Positions 9,056 to 18,429 of a DNA stretch of 64,000 bases are shown here, piece after piece. The stretch is taken from contig OY282376.1 in assembly GCA_958295845.1 (NCBI GenBank), positions 3,237,022-3,301,021 of the forward strand, given 5' to 3'. This DNA comes from Caldilineaceae bacterium. Its GTDB lineage: Bacteria; Chloroflexota; Anaerolineae; Caldilineales; Caldilineaceae. Position numbers and translations under genes: made by a program. How positions within the stretch are numbered: the first letter of the stretch is position 1; every line of letters begins with the position of its first letter. Below the pieces are notes generated by a model. It searched no databases. It was not told the origin of the DNA and saw only the letters and a list, made by a program, of their open reading frames with translations.

Positions 9056-10042
9056 TCAGAACGCCGCCAATTCTTGCGCAAGTGCGTAGATCTTCTGCGC
9101 GCTTGGCCGGTAGGCGTCTTCCAATGTCGGGCTGAAGGGAACCGGCACATCCAATCCCGTCAGCCGCTGAATCGGCGCGTCAAGCCACTGAAACGCCTCT
9201 TGGGCGATCAGCGCCGCCACTTCCGCGCCCACACCGGTATTGCCCGTGGCGCTGTGAACGATCAGTACCTTACCGGTCTTGCGGGAGGTTTCCAGGATCG
9301 CCTCAGTGTCCAGCGGCTTGAGGGTGCGCAGGTCCAGAATCTCGGCTTCAGTGCCCTCTTCCTCCAGACGCTCTGCCGCCTCCTGGGCTTCCCGCACCTG
9401 CGCGCCATAGGTGATTATCGACAGGTCTGCCCCCTCGCGCGCTGTGTGAGCCGTGCCAATGGGGACCGAGTACTCGCCCTCCGGCACCGGACCGCGCTCG
9501 GACCGGTAGAGGATCTTGCTCTCCATGTAAATGACGGGGTTGTTGTCGCGGATGGATGCGATCAGGAGACCCTTGGCGTCGGCAGGCGTGGCGGGGGCTA
9601 CGACTTTGAGGCCCGGGGAGTGTGTGAACCACGCCTCCGGGTTCTGGCTGTGGAAGGGACCGGAGCGAAGCCCGCCGTCGCAGGGCGCGCGAATCACCCA
9701 CGGCACGGGTGCGCCCCAGCGGTAGTGGTTGGTGGCGGCGAACTGGACAATGCTGTCGAAACCGCTCGAAATGAAATCGGCAAACTGCATCTCGATAACA
9801 GGCCGCATTCCCATCAGCGCCATGCCGGTGCCCATGCTGATGAAGGCGTTCTCGCACATAGGCGTGTTGAAGATGCGTTCGGGCGGATATTTCTCGGTCA
9901 GCGGCTTGGTAACCTTAAAGGCGCCGCCGAATGGGCCGGCCACGTCCTCGCCGAATATGATCACTTCCGGATCGCGTGCCATCTCCACATCCAGTGCGTC
10001 GGTGATGGCGGCGATGTAGGTCAATTCCTGTGTGCTGGTCAT
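9056..10042 (-). CDS. Alpha-ketoacid dehydrogenase E1 component, beta subunit
   Basis: This 328-residue protein matches the beta subunit of heterotetrameric thiamine-diphosphate E1 enzymes (pyruvate, branched-chain 2-oxoacid or acetoin dehydrogenase). Visible signatures are the EDVAGPFGGAFKVTKPL N-terminal stretch with the ThDP-activating Glu, MCENAFISMGTGMALMGMRPV, the MQFADFISSGFDSIVQ segment, RAPCDGG and the GTEAEILDLRTLKPLD C-terminal strand. The alpha subunit, E2 and E3 are not found next to it, either upstream (10043-10880) or downstream, so its partner is encoded elsewhere. The exact 2-oxoacid is undetermined. The Nudix gene follows with a 2-base gap. Confidence 0.92.
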   Translation of the reverse strand: MTSTQELTYIAAITDALDVEMARDPEVIIFGEDVAGPFGGAFKVTKPLTEKYPPERIFNTPMCENAFISMGTGMALMGMRPVIEMQFADFISSGFDSIVQFAATNHYRWGAPVPWVIRAPCDGGLRSGPFHSQNPEAWFTHSPGLKVVAPATPADAKGLLIASIRDNNPVIYMESKILYRSERGPVPEGEYSVPIGTAHTAREGADLSIITYGAQVREAQEAAERLEEEGTEAEILDLRTLKPLDTEAILETSRKTGKVLIVHSATGNTGVGAEVAALIAQEAFQWLDAPIQRLTGLDVPVPFSPTLEDAYRPSAQKIYALAQELAAF

Positions 10043-10504
10043 CTCTGCGGTCCTTAGGGCTTTCGAACCTGCGCCTATTCGCAGACTGCGCCTTGACTGT
10101 TTGGGGGTATTCTACCATAGACATATTGTGAACGCGCCGTTTGCGAAACTGTGTTATACTTGGCTCATCAGAACAAAAGTGCTCAGTTGGAAGGAAAGCT
10201 TTCCTCAAAGGAACTCTGTAAGAATGGACACGTCTAACGTCCTGAGACGGCGGCGAAATGGAGAGAGCGAAGGGCGGCGGGAACCGAAAGAAATTGCCGG
10301 AAACATGGAGGAAAAGAGACTCGTCTTTAAGGCATTGTCGAAGAGATTGCTCGACCAGCAGACTTGCCGTCGGCCTGCGACGCCTTCACTCTTCCTTATT
10401 CGAGAAGACCGCGAACGCGATTGAAGGGCCGAGCGATGGAACTAGGCCCAAACCCCACTGATGGCGTATGAAAGTAAACTCGTACAAGAGTGTGAGGTCG
10501 TAAA
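10043..10504. other. Intergenic region, no firm gene
   Basis: This 462-base stretch between the E1-beta gene (minus) and the HicB-like gene (plus) has short frames without recognisable motifs. It begins a noticeably more AT-rich stretch that continues to about 12750. A TATACT -10-like element on the plus strand near 10155 lacks a matching -35. Confidence 0.35.
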
Positions 10505-10693
10505 TTGAATCCAATAGAGGTTATTTTTGAAGTAACTGAAGCCGCCGAAGGTGGATACGACGCAAGGGCAATGGAATACAGTATTTTCACTCAAGGAAAT
10601 GACTGGGCTGACTTGAAGGAAATGGTTAGAGACGCGGTACTCTGCCACTTTGACGATAGCTTTGTGCCCAGTAAGTTAGAGTTGCGCCCTTAG
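10505..10693 (+). CDS. HicB-like small protein
   Basis: A TTG start at 10505 preceded by a gaggt ribosome site gives 62 residues. The pattern FEVTEAAEGGYDARAMEYSI, then a short turn and a helix LKEMVRDAVLCHF, is that of the small HicB-like proteins (RNase H-like partial fold) often mislabelled 2-oxoisovalerate dehydrogenase subunits in databases. No HicA-type toxin is seen beside it; the following 187 bases carry no suitable frame. It may be a solitary antitoxin or a remnant, sitting at the left edge of the lower-GC segment with the ATPase and DUF4276-like genes. Confidence 0.6.
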   Translation: MNPIEVIFEVTEAAEGGYDARAMEYSIFTQGNDWADLKEMVRDAVLCHFDDSFVPSKLELRP

Positions 10694-10880
10694 GTAGCGA
10701 TGCGCATATGCGAACGCATCGACCAGGTGTTCAACGGGCGTTGAGTAAGCCCCGGCCAAGTTAAGAACTGTGCCCGCCCTTCGCAAAGAAGGTGAGCGAA
10801 TGGGGAAGAACTGGTGATACTGTGAGCCAAGAGCGTTAATTGCCTGCGAGACAGCCGTCGAATTCTACAGGGCTACACCT

Positions 10881-12152
10881 ATGACAATTTCCAAGATTAG
10901 AATCGCAAACTTCAAGAGTTTCGCCGACCAGACAGTTGAATTGAACGACTTCAACCTGCTGGTGGGCACGAATTCTTCGGGCAAATCCAACTTCGTCCAG
11001 GCCTTCAAGTTTCTGAGCGACATCGCTACGCATGGTCTAGAAGACGCAATCTCTCTGCAAGGGGGAGGGGAGTACCTGCGCAACGCAAAAGTTGGAAACG
11101 CACAGCCACTCAGTATTAACGTGATTGGTCATACCGACTCCCTGCCGAACAGTGACCTTAGCTGGCCACTCAGAATTCACTCCTTCGACTATGCGTTTTC
11201 CTTGCAATTTGATGTTGTAGGCATGGGATTTAGCATAGAACGCGACAGATTGACTCTTTGCTGTTCGCGCGAGGAAATCGCCAACGCGGAAGAGCACGAG
11301 CCACAGATGGCCCTGGCTGAGGAAAACGCAAACTATGCGGCCCAGTCGACGGTCGTAATCTCAGGTTCCGGCGGCGAAGTGAGGGTGAAAGCAGCATCCT
11401 CCCAGTCTGGTCCACTGCTCTCCCCCACAGAAGTTGAAGTATTGAATTCATTTAATATTTCGCCGTTCTCTGACAAGAGACTGCTATTGGAGTCTCCTAT
11501 TGTTCGTCTCTTCGCCGAACCGGTTTGCAACTGGTTTCGAGCAATCGGACACTATAACTTTGAACCGGAAAAGGCAAGGGGCGCAGTTCCGGTCGCCGGT
11601 CGGGCAGAGTTGGAGACGGACGGCAGCAATCTGCCCGTTGTACTCAAGAAACTGCTTAGCGACGAAGACACCAGCCGGAGCATCCGCAATCTTTGCCAGT
11701 ACAACCTTCCCTTTCTCAAAGACTTGAGTGTTGAACATCTGGCAGACAGGTTCATAGCCATTAAAGTGAAGGAAGATTTCGCTGAAGGCAAGGAATTGAC
11801 AGCATTCCTCCCTTCTGACGGAACGGCTAACATAATCGCGTTAATCGTCGCGCTCTTTTTTCAGAAACAGAAATGTTTTGCCGTTTTCGAAGATCCGGAC
11901 AGGCATCTGCATCCCAAGGTGCTTTCGGGGCTCATGGGACTGTTCAAGGAGGCGTCGGAAAAAAGACAGATCCTTGTGACCACGCACAACCAACAGTGTG
12001 TTAGACACGCTGGACTTGAAAACATTTTGGTCATTGGGAGAGACCGCGACGGATGCTCGCAGATCACCAAGCCGACTGACAAAGAGCATGTAAGAGTCTT
12101 GTTGGAGCATGAAGTTCTCAGCATTGACGAACTTTTCGTGCGCGATTTCTAG
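10881..12152 (+). CDS. RecF/OLD-like AAA ATPase, likely partner of the downstream DUF4276-like gene
   Basis: The 423-residue protein starts with the RecF/SMC-type strand ISKIRIANFKSFADQTVEL, has a Walker A GTNSSGKSNF at about 31-40, and near the C-terminus a Walker B-like FAVFEDPDRHLHP followed by ILVTTHNQQCV (H-loop). That is the layout of AAA_21/AAA_15 ATPases found in OLD-like, PARIS-like and other two-gene defence modules. The usual Walker B DE is ED with Pro next, as is common in this group. The next frame begins 12 bases after its stop and encodes a DUF4276 (TOPRIM-like) protein, the classical neighbour of such ATPases. Codon use is more AT-rich than in surrounding metabolic genes, suggesting transfer. 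Confidence 0.85.
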   Translation: MTISKIRIANFKSFADQTVELNDFNLLVGTNSSGKSNFVQAFKFLSDIATHGLEDAISLQGGGEYLRNAKVGNAQPLSINVIGHTDSLPNSDLSWPLRIHSFDYAFSLQFDVVGMGFSIERDRLTLCCSREEIANAEEHEPQMALAEENANYAAQSTVVISGSGGEVRVKAASSQSGPLLSPTEVEVLNSFNISPFSDKRLLLESPIVRLFAEPVCNWFRAIGHYNFEPEKARGAVPVAGRAELETDGSNLPVVLKKLLSDEDTSRSIRNLCQYNLPFLKDLSVEHLADRFIAIKVKEDFAEGKELTAFLPSDGTANIIALIVALFFQKQKCFAVFEDPDRHLHPKVLSGLMGLFKEASEKRQILVTTHNQQCVRHAGLENILVIGRDRDGCSQITKPTDKEHVRVLLEHEVLSIDELFVRDF

Positions 12153-12163
12153 GGTGACGGACA

Positions 12164-12751
12164 TTGGCATTTCGAATAGTTCTGATACTCGTTGAGGGGG
12201 AGGACGACGAGAGGTTCTTCAATTCTGTAGTCAGGCCTAAGTTGGCGCCGACGTATGATTACGTTCAGATTGAGCAATAAAGCGAGGCCACCAAAAGGGC
12301 CGTAAACAACATTCTGTACGACTACTATGCCTTGAATGCGGCAGGGGAGGTACAGGCCGATACCATTCTGGTGGCGGACTTGAACGCGTCTCCTTGCGTG
12401 ACCGACAGAAAGGAACGTTTACGAAGAGGATATCGAAGTTTATCTGGAGATACTGGTACTCCTGTTGGCCCACACCTCTCAACTCGAATTTTTGTCGTAT
12501 GTAGGGAGATTGAAAGTTGGTACCTAGCCGGCCTGAGTGACACTGAGTGCCAGAGGATGGGAATCGCCTCTGGATCCAAAGACACCGACCATCTCACAAA
12601 AGAACAGTTTCTCGGCTTGATGCCACACAGATTCAGTTCAAGAGCAGAGTTCATGCTTGAAATCTTGCGAGTGTTCGACCACGAGACGGCCCTGTCTAAG
12701 AATTCGTCTTTCAGATATCTTATGCAGAATTTTGGCACTGAGATTGGTTAG
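12164..12751 (+). pseudogene. DUF4276-like (TOPRIM-related) gene with one in-frame TAA
   Basis: A TTG at 12164, just after the ATPase stop and preceded by agggtga, opens a frame reading IVLILVEGEDDERFF, a typical DUF4276/TOPRIM-like opening strand with its acidic residues. At codon 39 there is a TAA (12278-12280). The same frame then continues without interruption to 12751, reading SEATKRAVNNILYDYYA, then TILVADLNASPCVT (the second conserved strand), then a REIESWYLAG motif that is a hallmark of the family. Thus a 195-codon gene is broken by one nonsense codon; a Tyr codon TAC-to-TAA change would fit the spot. No frameshift is needed. It could be an inactivated effector, a phase-variable or recoded gene, or a sequencing error. 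The 3' part alone could restart at a TTG at 12332. Confidence 0.75.
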
Positions 12752-12802
12752 ATACGATAGTCCCTTCATCACTACCAAATCAGTACTCCCGGAGGACACA
12801 CA

Positions 12803-13690
12803 GTGAACGTAGAAATTCACGACGATAGGTTCCACTCTGTCGTCGGCGACAACGTCGAAATCGAAGAGGTCGGCAGCGGCTTCGAATTCACCGAAGGTCC
12901 TATCTGGAACCACGTCGAGAAACACCTAATCTTCAGCGACATTCCAGGCAACATCCTGCGGCGCTGGCTCCCTGACGGCAGCATCGAGACCTGGCGCCAG
13001 CCCAGCAATATGGCCAACGGCAATGCCTACGACGCGGCCGGCCGCGTCGTCACCTGCGAACACGCCACCAGTCGCGTCACCCGTACCGAAAGCGACGGCT
13101 CCGTCACCGTGCTAGCGACGCACTACGGCGACAAAGAGCTCAACAGCCCTAACGACATAGTCATCAAGAGCGACGGTGCAATCTACTTCACCGATCCCGG
13201 CTTTGGCCGCGGCGAGTACTACGGTCTTCCGCGTGAACAGCAGCTCGACTTCCAGGGCGTCTACCGCCTCGACCCCGACAACCGCGAACTGACCCTGCTC
13301 GTCGACGATTTTGACCAGCCCAATGGGCTCTGCTTCTCACAGGACGAGTCGCAGCTCTTCGTCAATGACACGATGCGGGCGCACATTCGCGTATTCGACG
13401 TGAGGCCAAGTGGCACATTGGAGAACGCCCGCGTCTGGGCCGAGGTCACAGGCGAAAGAGACGGTGCTCCCGACGGCATGAAAGTCGACAGCGCAGGCAA
13501 CCTCTTCGTAACCGGGCCGGGCGGCATCCACATCTTCACGCCCGACGCCACTTGCCTCGGAGTCATTTACACGCCTCAGGGCTGTGCCAACTTTTGTTGG
13601 GGCGACGACGATTTGAAAAGCCTCTTCCTCACCGCCAGCACTTCTCTTTATCGAGTGCGCGTCAAAGTTGCCGGAAACCGCCCTTTCTAG
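12803..13690 (+). CDS. SMP-30/gluconolactonase/LRE family protein (paralogue)
   Basis: A GTG with a ggagg ribosome site 7 bases upstream starts a 295-residue SMP-30 family lactonase. Signatures: EFTEGPIWNH with the metal-ligand Glu, the ELNSPNDIVIKSDGAIYFTDP stretch (metal-ligand Asn), DQPNGLCFSQDE, and GAPDGMKVDSAGNLFVTGPGG (catalytic Asp). It is clearly related to the protein at 3347 but shorter at the N-terminus and diverged, so it is not a recent duplicate. The reaction is expected to be sugar-lactone hydrolysis in the cytoplasm. It lies 51 bases after the broken DUF4276-like gene and marks the return to metabolic, GC-rich coding. Confidence 0.9.
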   Translation: MNVEIHDDRFHSVVGDNVEIEEVGSGFEFTEGPIWNHVEKHLIFSDIPGNILRRWLPDGSIETWRQPSNMANGNAYDAAGRVVTCEHATSRVTRTESDGSVTVLATHYGDKELNSPNDIVIKSDGAIYFTDPGFGRGEYYGLPREQQLDFQGVYRLDPDNRELTLLVDDFDQPNGLCFSQDESQLFVNDTMRAHIRVFDVRPSGTLENARVWAEVTGERDGAPDGMKVDSAGNLFVTGPGGIHIFTPDATCLGVIYTPQGCANFCWGDDDLKSLFLTASTSLYRVRVKVAGNRPF

Positions 13691-13858
13691 CACCATAAAG
13701 CGGCTGTCATTCCCTGATGGCAGTGGCGGCGCACTTTTCGCTGAAGAAGCACTTGTGATTGAGCGCCAATCGCAGGGAAGGACGCACTTTGGCCTTCAAG
13801 GCCTTGCTAGCCGAGTCCGATCAAAACGAGAATCGACAATACCAGGAGAAGGAATGAG

Positions 13859-14191
13859 ATGATTTCCCTTGACGTCTATTTCAACGCAAAGGACGGCAAT
13901 GACGCCGAGCTTGAAAGAGTGATCGTAGATGTATGGATGGAGGCGATGCGCCAGCAGCAGGGCTTTATCAGCGCCAGCCTGATGACGCCTCTTCCTCAGG
14001 AGGAGCTTGACGCCATGGGCGCGGTCAGACCCCCGTTTTCGCACGAGGTGATCTCGTACTGGGAGAGCGAAGAATTGCGCCAGGAGTGGGTAGGCCGCGA
14101 TATCCACCAGGAGGTCTGGCCTCAGGTGGAAGCCGCGGCCGAAGTTGCCATGTATACTGTGTCCAACTGCGATCAGAACTGGAACATATAG
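13859..14191 (+). CDS. Antibiotic biosynthesis monooxygenase (ABM)-fold small protein
   Basis: The 110-residue protein shows the dimeric alpha/beta-barrel pattern of ABM-domain proteins: an opening strand ISLDVYFNAKDGNDAEL, a helix, then QQQGFISASLM (the QxGxxxxxxx strand) and a late EVISYWESEELRQEW motif typical of the family. A longer loop containing PFSHEV separates the halves. Members include quinol monooxygenases and heme-degrading enzymes, but many have no known reaction. An aagga ribosome site precedes the ATG. It is convergent with the malic enzyme gene and shares a hairpin with it. Confidence 0.68.
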   Translation: MISLDVYFNAKDGNDAELERVIVDVWMEAMRQQQGFISASLMTPLPQEELDAMGAVRPPFSHEVISYWESEELRQEWVGRDIHQEVWPQVEAAAEVAMYTVSNCDQNWNI

Positions 14192-14195
14192 AAAT

Positions 14196-14246
14196 CAGGA
14201 GTGGGAATCGAAACGCGTGAATCCTTTTCCTCAGTTCCCACTCCTG
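14196..14246. terminator. Hairpin between convergent genes, possible bidirectional terminator
   Basis: Two 12-base arms (14196-14207 and 14235-14246, cores GAGTGGGAA and TTCCCACTC) are perfectly complementary with a 27-base loop. The right arm overlaps the last codons of the malic enzyme gene. No strong T-run follows on either strand, so termination would be weak or Rho-assisted. Confidence 0.45.
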
Positions 14247-16501
14247 TCCCCTTCTTCCTGAAACTGGGCGTCTACGACAGCCAAAATAGCCACGTTGACG
14301 ATGTCCACCACCTCAGCGCCCGTCTCCAATACGTGGATCGGCTTGGCCATACCTACCAGAATCGGGCCAATTGCCTCGGCCCCGCCCAGGCGGTGCAACA
14401 GCTTGTAGGCCGTATTGGCTGATGCCAGTTCAGGGAAGACCAGCACGTTGGCATCCTCTATCGCACTGAACGGATAGTGCCGGCGCATCAGGTCCGGCAC
14501 GACCGCCACATCAGCCTGCATTTCGCCGTCGATCTGCAGGCCCGGCTGCTGCGCCTTGACCAGCTCGGTGGCCTGCTGAACCTTATCGACCTGCGGATGG
14601 CGCGTACTGCCAAAATTGGAGAAACTCAGCATCGCCACCCTCGGTTCGACGTCAAACTGTCTTGCTACCTCGGCGGCGTTGATCGCGATCGCTGCCAGCG
14701 TCTCAGCATCGGGATTGATGTTTACCGTGGCGTCGCTGAAAAAGTAGATTCGATCGCGCACGATCATCAGGTAGACGCCACTGAGAACGCCGCGCTCGGG
14801 CGCCGTGCCGACAATCTGCAGGGCGGGCCGCAGCACATCCGGGTAGTTATAGGTCAGCCCTGAGATGAACGCGCCGGCGTCGCCGTTCTGCACCATCGCC
14901 GGCCCGAAAAAGTTGGCCTGGCGCATCAACTCGTTGGCTCTTGCCAGTGTTACGCCTTTGCGCTGGCGTTCATTGTAGAACGAGGCCGCGTAGTCGCGAT
15001 ACTTGGGATCCTGGTGCGGATTGACCACGGTTGGCCGGTAGTCCAGGCCCAGCTCCTCACAGCGAACGCGGATCACTTCAGAGTTGCCCAACAGGACAGG
15101 CGTGCCGATGCCCTCCGACTCGACCGCATAGGCCGCGCGGATAATCTTCGGGTTCTCGCCTTCGCCGAAGACTACCCGCTTCGGATTCTGTCGGGCTTTG
15201 CTCTGCTGGGTGCGCATCACCTGCACGCCTTTTCCGATGCGTAGCGCCAGCTCATCCAGATACTGGTCGAGATCGATGGTCCGGCGGGCCGCGCCCGTCT
15301 CCATCGCCGCCTTCGCCACCGCAGGCGCCACCCACATCAGCACGCGGCTGTCCAGCGGTTTGGGGATAATGTATTCGGGCCCAAACTGCAGCGTGTCGAG
15401 ACCGTACGCTTTCATGACGCTATCGGGCACGTCCTCTTTGGCCAGGTCGGCCAGTGCCCGCGCCGCGGCCAGCTTCATCTCCATATTGATAGCCTTCGCC
15501 CGCACGTCCAACGCGCCGCGAAAGATGAAGGGAAAGCCAAGAACATTGTTGACCTGGTTAGGAAAGTCGCTTCGCCCCGTCCCCATGATGACCGTGTCGC
15601 TACGCGAGGCAACGGCGTCAGGATAGGGAATCTCCGGATCGGGATTGGCCATGGCGAAAACGATCGGATTCTCGGCCATCGAGCGAACCATCCCGGACGA
15701 TACCGCCCCCGCTACCGAAAGGCCGATAAGGACGTCGGCGCCCGCCATGGCTTCACCCAACGTCCTCGCCTCCGTGTCGCTGGCGTACTCCTCTTTCCAC
15801 TCGTTCATGTTCTCCATGCGGCCCTCGTAAATGACGCCGCGGCTGTCGCACATGACGATGTTGCTTTTCTCCGCCCCCAGCGCCACATAGATGTCCGCGC
15901 AGGCGATGGCCGATGCCCCCGCGCCATTGATAACGATGCGAGCCTCGTCCAGCGGCTTGCCAGCGATCTCCAGCGCATTCAGCAGCCCGGCACCCGAAAT
16001 GATGGCCGTTCCGTGCTGGTCATCGTGGAAGACGGGAATATCAAGACGATCCTGTAATGTTTGCTCGATCAGAAAACACTCCGGCGCTTTTATGTCTTCG
16101 AGATTGATGCCGCCAAAAGTGGGCGCGATCAACTCGCAGAAACGCACCATCTCCGCCGCGTCCTCGGTGTCCACCTCAATATCGAAAACGTCTACGTCAG
16201 CGAAGCGCTTGAAGAGAACCGCCTTCCCCTCCATCACCGGCTTCGAAGCCAACGCGCCCCGATTGCCCAGCCCGAGGATCGCCGTACCATTGCTAATGAC
16301 CGCGACCAGGTTGCCCCTCGCCGTATACTCGAAAGCGTCCTCCGGCCTCATTGCGATTTCCAACACCGGGTGCGCCACGCCGGGAGAGTAGGCCAGCGAA
16401 AGGTCCAGCTGTGTCTCCATCGGCTTAGTCGGCGTAATCTTCAGCTTGCCGGGGCGGCCATCGGCGTGATAGTCGAGTGCATCCTGTTTTGTCAGCGTCA
16501 T
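14231..16501 (-). CDS. maeB: NADP-dependent malic enzyme-phosphotransacetylase fusion (MaeB type)
   Basis: This 756-residue protein (from the ATG at 16501, which has a ggagaag site; an upstream in-frame ATG at 16570 lacks support) has an N-terminal malic enzyme domain (about 1-420) and a C-terminal PTA_PTB-like domain (about 430-756). Malic signatures: [12 protein letters not shown], the [20 protein letters not shown] stretch, [11 protein letters not shown] with metal ligands, FHDDQHGTA and [11 protein letters not shown] for NADP. The PTA part shows [14 protein letters not shown] and [17 protein letters not shown]. It decarboxylates malate to pyruvate, making NADPH; in this fusion class the PTA part is usually regulatory (acetyl-CoA sensing) and not catalytic. 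It has no operon partner here. Confidence 0.94.
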   Translation of the reverse strand: MTLTKQDALDYHADGRPGKLKITPTKPMETQLDLSLAYSPGVAHPVLEIAMRPEDAFEYTARGNLVAVISNGTAILGLGNRGALASKPVMEGKAVLFKRFADVDVFDIEVDTEDAAEMVRFCELIAPTFGGINLEDIKAPECFLIEQTLQDRLDIPVFHDDQHGTAIISGAGLLNALEIAGKPLDEARIVINGAGASAIACADIYVALGAEKSNIVMCDSRGVIYEGRMENMNEWKEEYASDTEARTLGEAMAGADVLIGLSVAGAVSSGMVRSMAENPIVFAMANPDPEIPYPDAVASRSDTVIMGTGRSDFPNQVNNVLGFPFIFRGALDVRAKAINMEMKLAAARALADLAKEDVPDSVMKAYGLDTLQFGPEYIIPKPLDSRVLMWVAPAVAKAAMETGAARRTIDLDQYLDELALRIGKGVQVMRTQQSKARQNPKRVVFGEGENPKIIRAAYAVESEGIGTPVLLGNSEVIRVRCEELGLDYRPTVVNPHQDPKYRDYAASFYNERQRKGVTLARANELMRQANFFGPAMVQNGDAGAFISGLTYNYPDVLRPALQIVGTAPERGVLSGVYLMIVRDRIYFFSDATVNINPDAETLAAIAINAAEVARQFDVEPRVAMLSFSNFGSTRHPQVDKVQQATELVKAQQPGLQIDGEMQADVAVVPDLMRRHYPFSAIEDANVLVFPELASANTAYKLLHRLGGAEAIGPILVGMAKPIHVLETGAEVVDIVNVAILAVVDAQFQEEGDRSGN

Positions 16502-16805
16502 TGGGCTTCTCCGCACATTAATATTCGTTTCGGCTGCGTTCATTGTATGCGATGTAGGTTGGATACGCACACCGCAGAGGCTGACGGTACCAGTTCCTCA
16601 CTTGGCATTAGCTACTCAGCCATCGCCGAGTCGCGGCCATGCAGCCCAGCCTCACCCTGCCATGCAGAGCATCTCAGGCCACTTTCCGTTTACACCAAAC
16701 TCTAGCAGTTCGCTGGCAGTCGCCCCAGTACATTGAACACTAAGCAGGCGCCGCCAGGGGCTCTCTCCCAATATGTAGCTGTCCCTTTTGTGTTGATGGG
16801 CGGTC

Positions 16806-16846
16806 GGCCGCAAGCGGCCTCCCTTGTGCAGGGGCTGCGCCCCCGC
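16806..16846. repeat. REP-like pair of GC-rich hairpins
   Basis: The first hairpin is GGCCG-CAAG-CGGCC (16806-16819). The second has arms at 16828-16835 and 16839-16846 pairing GGGGC with GCCCC, loop TGC, with one A/C mismatch near its base. Two adjacent G+C-rich hairpins in an intergenic spot are typical of bacterial REP/palindromic units. Copy number in the genome cannot be seen from this window. Confidence 0.4.
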
Positions 16847-17103
16847 AACGCCCCCCTCCAAAACCATGCCTCGCCCACCGTGTGCCCCCATCCCGTTGTG
16901 ACGGCTGGCGAGCATTGTGGCGGCTGTCCCCTAGTTGCGTCGCCAGAAGCCAAAGTGGTTCCAGGGATGGCTGGTTGGTCAAGTACTTTTGCTTAGCAGC
17001 TACACTTGTCATTTGAAATGACGCCGCGACATTGCCATTGAGCACTATAAGATCCCGGCCATTCTTCGTCGCCTTTCGAACTGCACAGACACTCCACATA
17101 TAT

Positions 17104-17131
17104 TTGCATCGCCCATTGCCTATGCTATACT
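17104..17131 (+). promoter_or_regulatory. Putative promoter of the Opp/Dpp-type ABC operon
   Basis: A -10 TATACT (17126-17131) is preceded by TGC, giving an extended -10, and by a weak -35 TTGCAT (17104-17109) at 16-base spacing. It would start transcription about 17138, upstream of both candidate starts of the first permease gene. Confidence 0.5.
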
Positions 17132-17270
17132 CACGCCCGAAGCGGACCGCCGCATCCTTCAACCTTGGAGGCTGGCCCAGGAGCCACCATTGCGTCTTGC
17201 GGGCTTGCTGCTCCATTCCGGCCGGTCGCTTTCCCGATCTTGGTGCCAATCTCAAAGACTGGAATATACT

Positions 17271-18359
17271 ATGGCGACAGCGGCTGACGTAGCAAGCGTC
17301 AGTACAAGGCGCACCACCAGCTTTCATTCCATCGTCAGCGCAATTTGGGGCTCCTACTTCTTCCGCAAGTTTCTGCGCGCACTGGCAACTATTTTCATTG
17401 TTACAACGATTATCTTCTTCCTGGTACGCCTCCTGCCCGGCAACCCCATAGAAATCTACGTAAATCAACTGGTCGTCACCTACGGAATGCCGGTTCACGA
17501 GGCAAAAGATCAGGCTGCCGCTCTCTTCGCAATCGATCTGGAGCAGCCAGTGATGCTCCAGTATTTCTCCTATCTGCAGAATCTCGCGCGGGGCAACTTC
17601 GGCCAGTCGGTTCTCTCCCCTGGAACAACCGTAACCGAAGTAATCCTGCGTTTCCTGCCATGGACCCTTTTCAGCGTCGGTACCGGGCTCTTGATCAGCT
17701 TTTCGGTAGGCGTCCTGTTGGGCGTCATCATGGCCTACCGCCGCGACAGCTTTCTCGATCACGGCTTTACTGTCGTGAGTTCCATAGTCAGTTCCGTTCC
17801 AGATTTTCTCATCGGACTTCTCATCGTCGTTTGGCTGGGCGTACAATGGAAGATCCTGCCGATCGCGGCCATGCGCGGCGCCTATTCCTCCGGCATGGTG
17901 CCAGGGCTGAATTTCGAATTCTTTCTCGATGCCTTCTTCCACGGAGCTCTGCCAATCTCCACCTATGTGTTAACCAGCATAGGTTTCTGGATGCTGAGCA
18001 TGAAGAGCAACACAATCAGCACTCTGGGCGAAGATTATGTAACGATTGCCAAAGCGCGTGGGTTAAAAGAATGGAGAATCACAACCGCCTATGTGGGCCG
18101 CAACGCAATCCTGCCCCTCTTTACGATTCTGACCATCCGCATCGGCTTCGTCGTCGGCGGCTCGTTGCTGGTAGAACAGATCTTCGAGTACGGCGGCATC
18201 GGCCGCATGCTGGGCCAGGCCATTAACCAGCGCGACTACACCATAATGCAGGGAATCTTTTTGATAATCACCTTTTCGGTGATCTTCGCCAACTTCTTTG
18301 CAGACGTACTCTACGGTTGGCTAGACCCCCGCATCAAGCTGCAAGATAACGAAGGCTGA
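17271..18359 (+). CDS. ABC transporter permease, DppB/OppB type
   Basis: This is the first inner-membrane subunit of a peptide/nickel-family ABC importer, 362 residues from the ATG at 17271. The frame is also open from a TTG at 17190 that has an aggag site 6 bases upstream, but those extra 27 residues do not look like family sequence; the start is therefore uncertain. Six hydrophobic segments are visible, the first FLRALATIFIVTTIIFFLVRLLPGNP being the typical DppB opening. The cytoplasmic EAA loop reads YVTIAKARGLKEWRI, the contact for the ATPases. The next permease gene follows 70 bases later. Confidence 0.92.
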   Translation: MATAADVASVSTRRTTSFHSIVSAIWGSYFFRKFLRALATIFIVTTIIFFLVRLLPGNPIEIYVNQLVVTYGMPVHEAKDQAAALFAIDLEQPVMLQYFSYLQNLARGNFGQSVLSPGTTVTEVILRFLPWTLFSVGTGLLISFSVGVLLGVIMAYRRDSFLDHGFTVVSSIVSSVPDFLIGLLIVVWLGVQWKILPIAAMRGAYSSGMVPGLNFEFFLDAFFHGALPISTYVLTSIGFWMLSMKSNTISTLGEDYVTIAKARGLKEWRITTAYVGRNAILPLFTILTIRIGFVVGGSLLVEQIFEYGGIGRMLGQAINQRDYTIMQGIFLIITFSVIFANFFADVLYGWLDPRIKLQDNEG

Positions 18360-18429
18360 CCGCAGAATGACCGACTACACGATACGCATTTCAGAAAAAG
18401 CAAGCCCAAAGAAGCCCGGGAGCAGATAA

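Larger units (their letters stand above)
16502..17189. other. Intergenic region upstream of the oligopeptide ABC operon
   Basis: Nearly 700 bases between the divergent malic enzyme and ABC permease genes. It holds a REP-like double hairpin (16806-16846), a short perfect inverted repeat GTCATTTGAAATGAC (17008-17022) that could be an operator, and an extended -10 promoter (17104-17131). Long frames here on either strand lack family motifs and are not called. Confidence 0.55.

Noticed and set aside
9074..10057. 327-codon plus-strand open frame
   Set aside because: Antisense shadow of the E1-beta gene.
12152..12190. Apparent frameshift at the start of the DUF4276-like gene when read from the GTG at 12153
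   Set aside because: A TTG at 12164 gives the correct frame directly with IVLILVEGEDDE, so only the TAA at 12278 breaks the gene.
16740..17942. 400-codon minus-strand open frame
   Set aside because: Partly antisense to the ABC permease; no motif, no ribosome site; low-complexity composition over the intergenic part.
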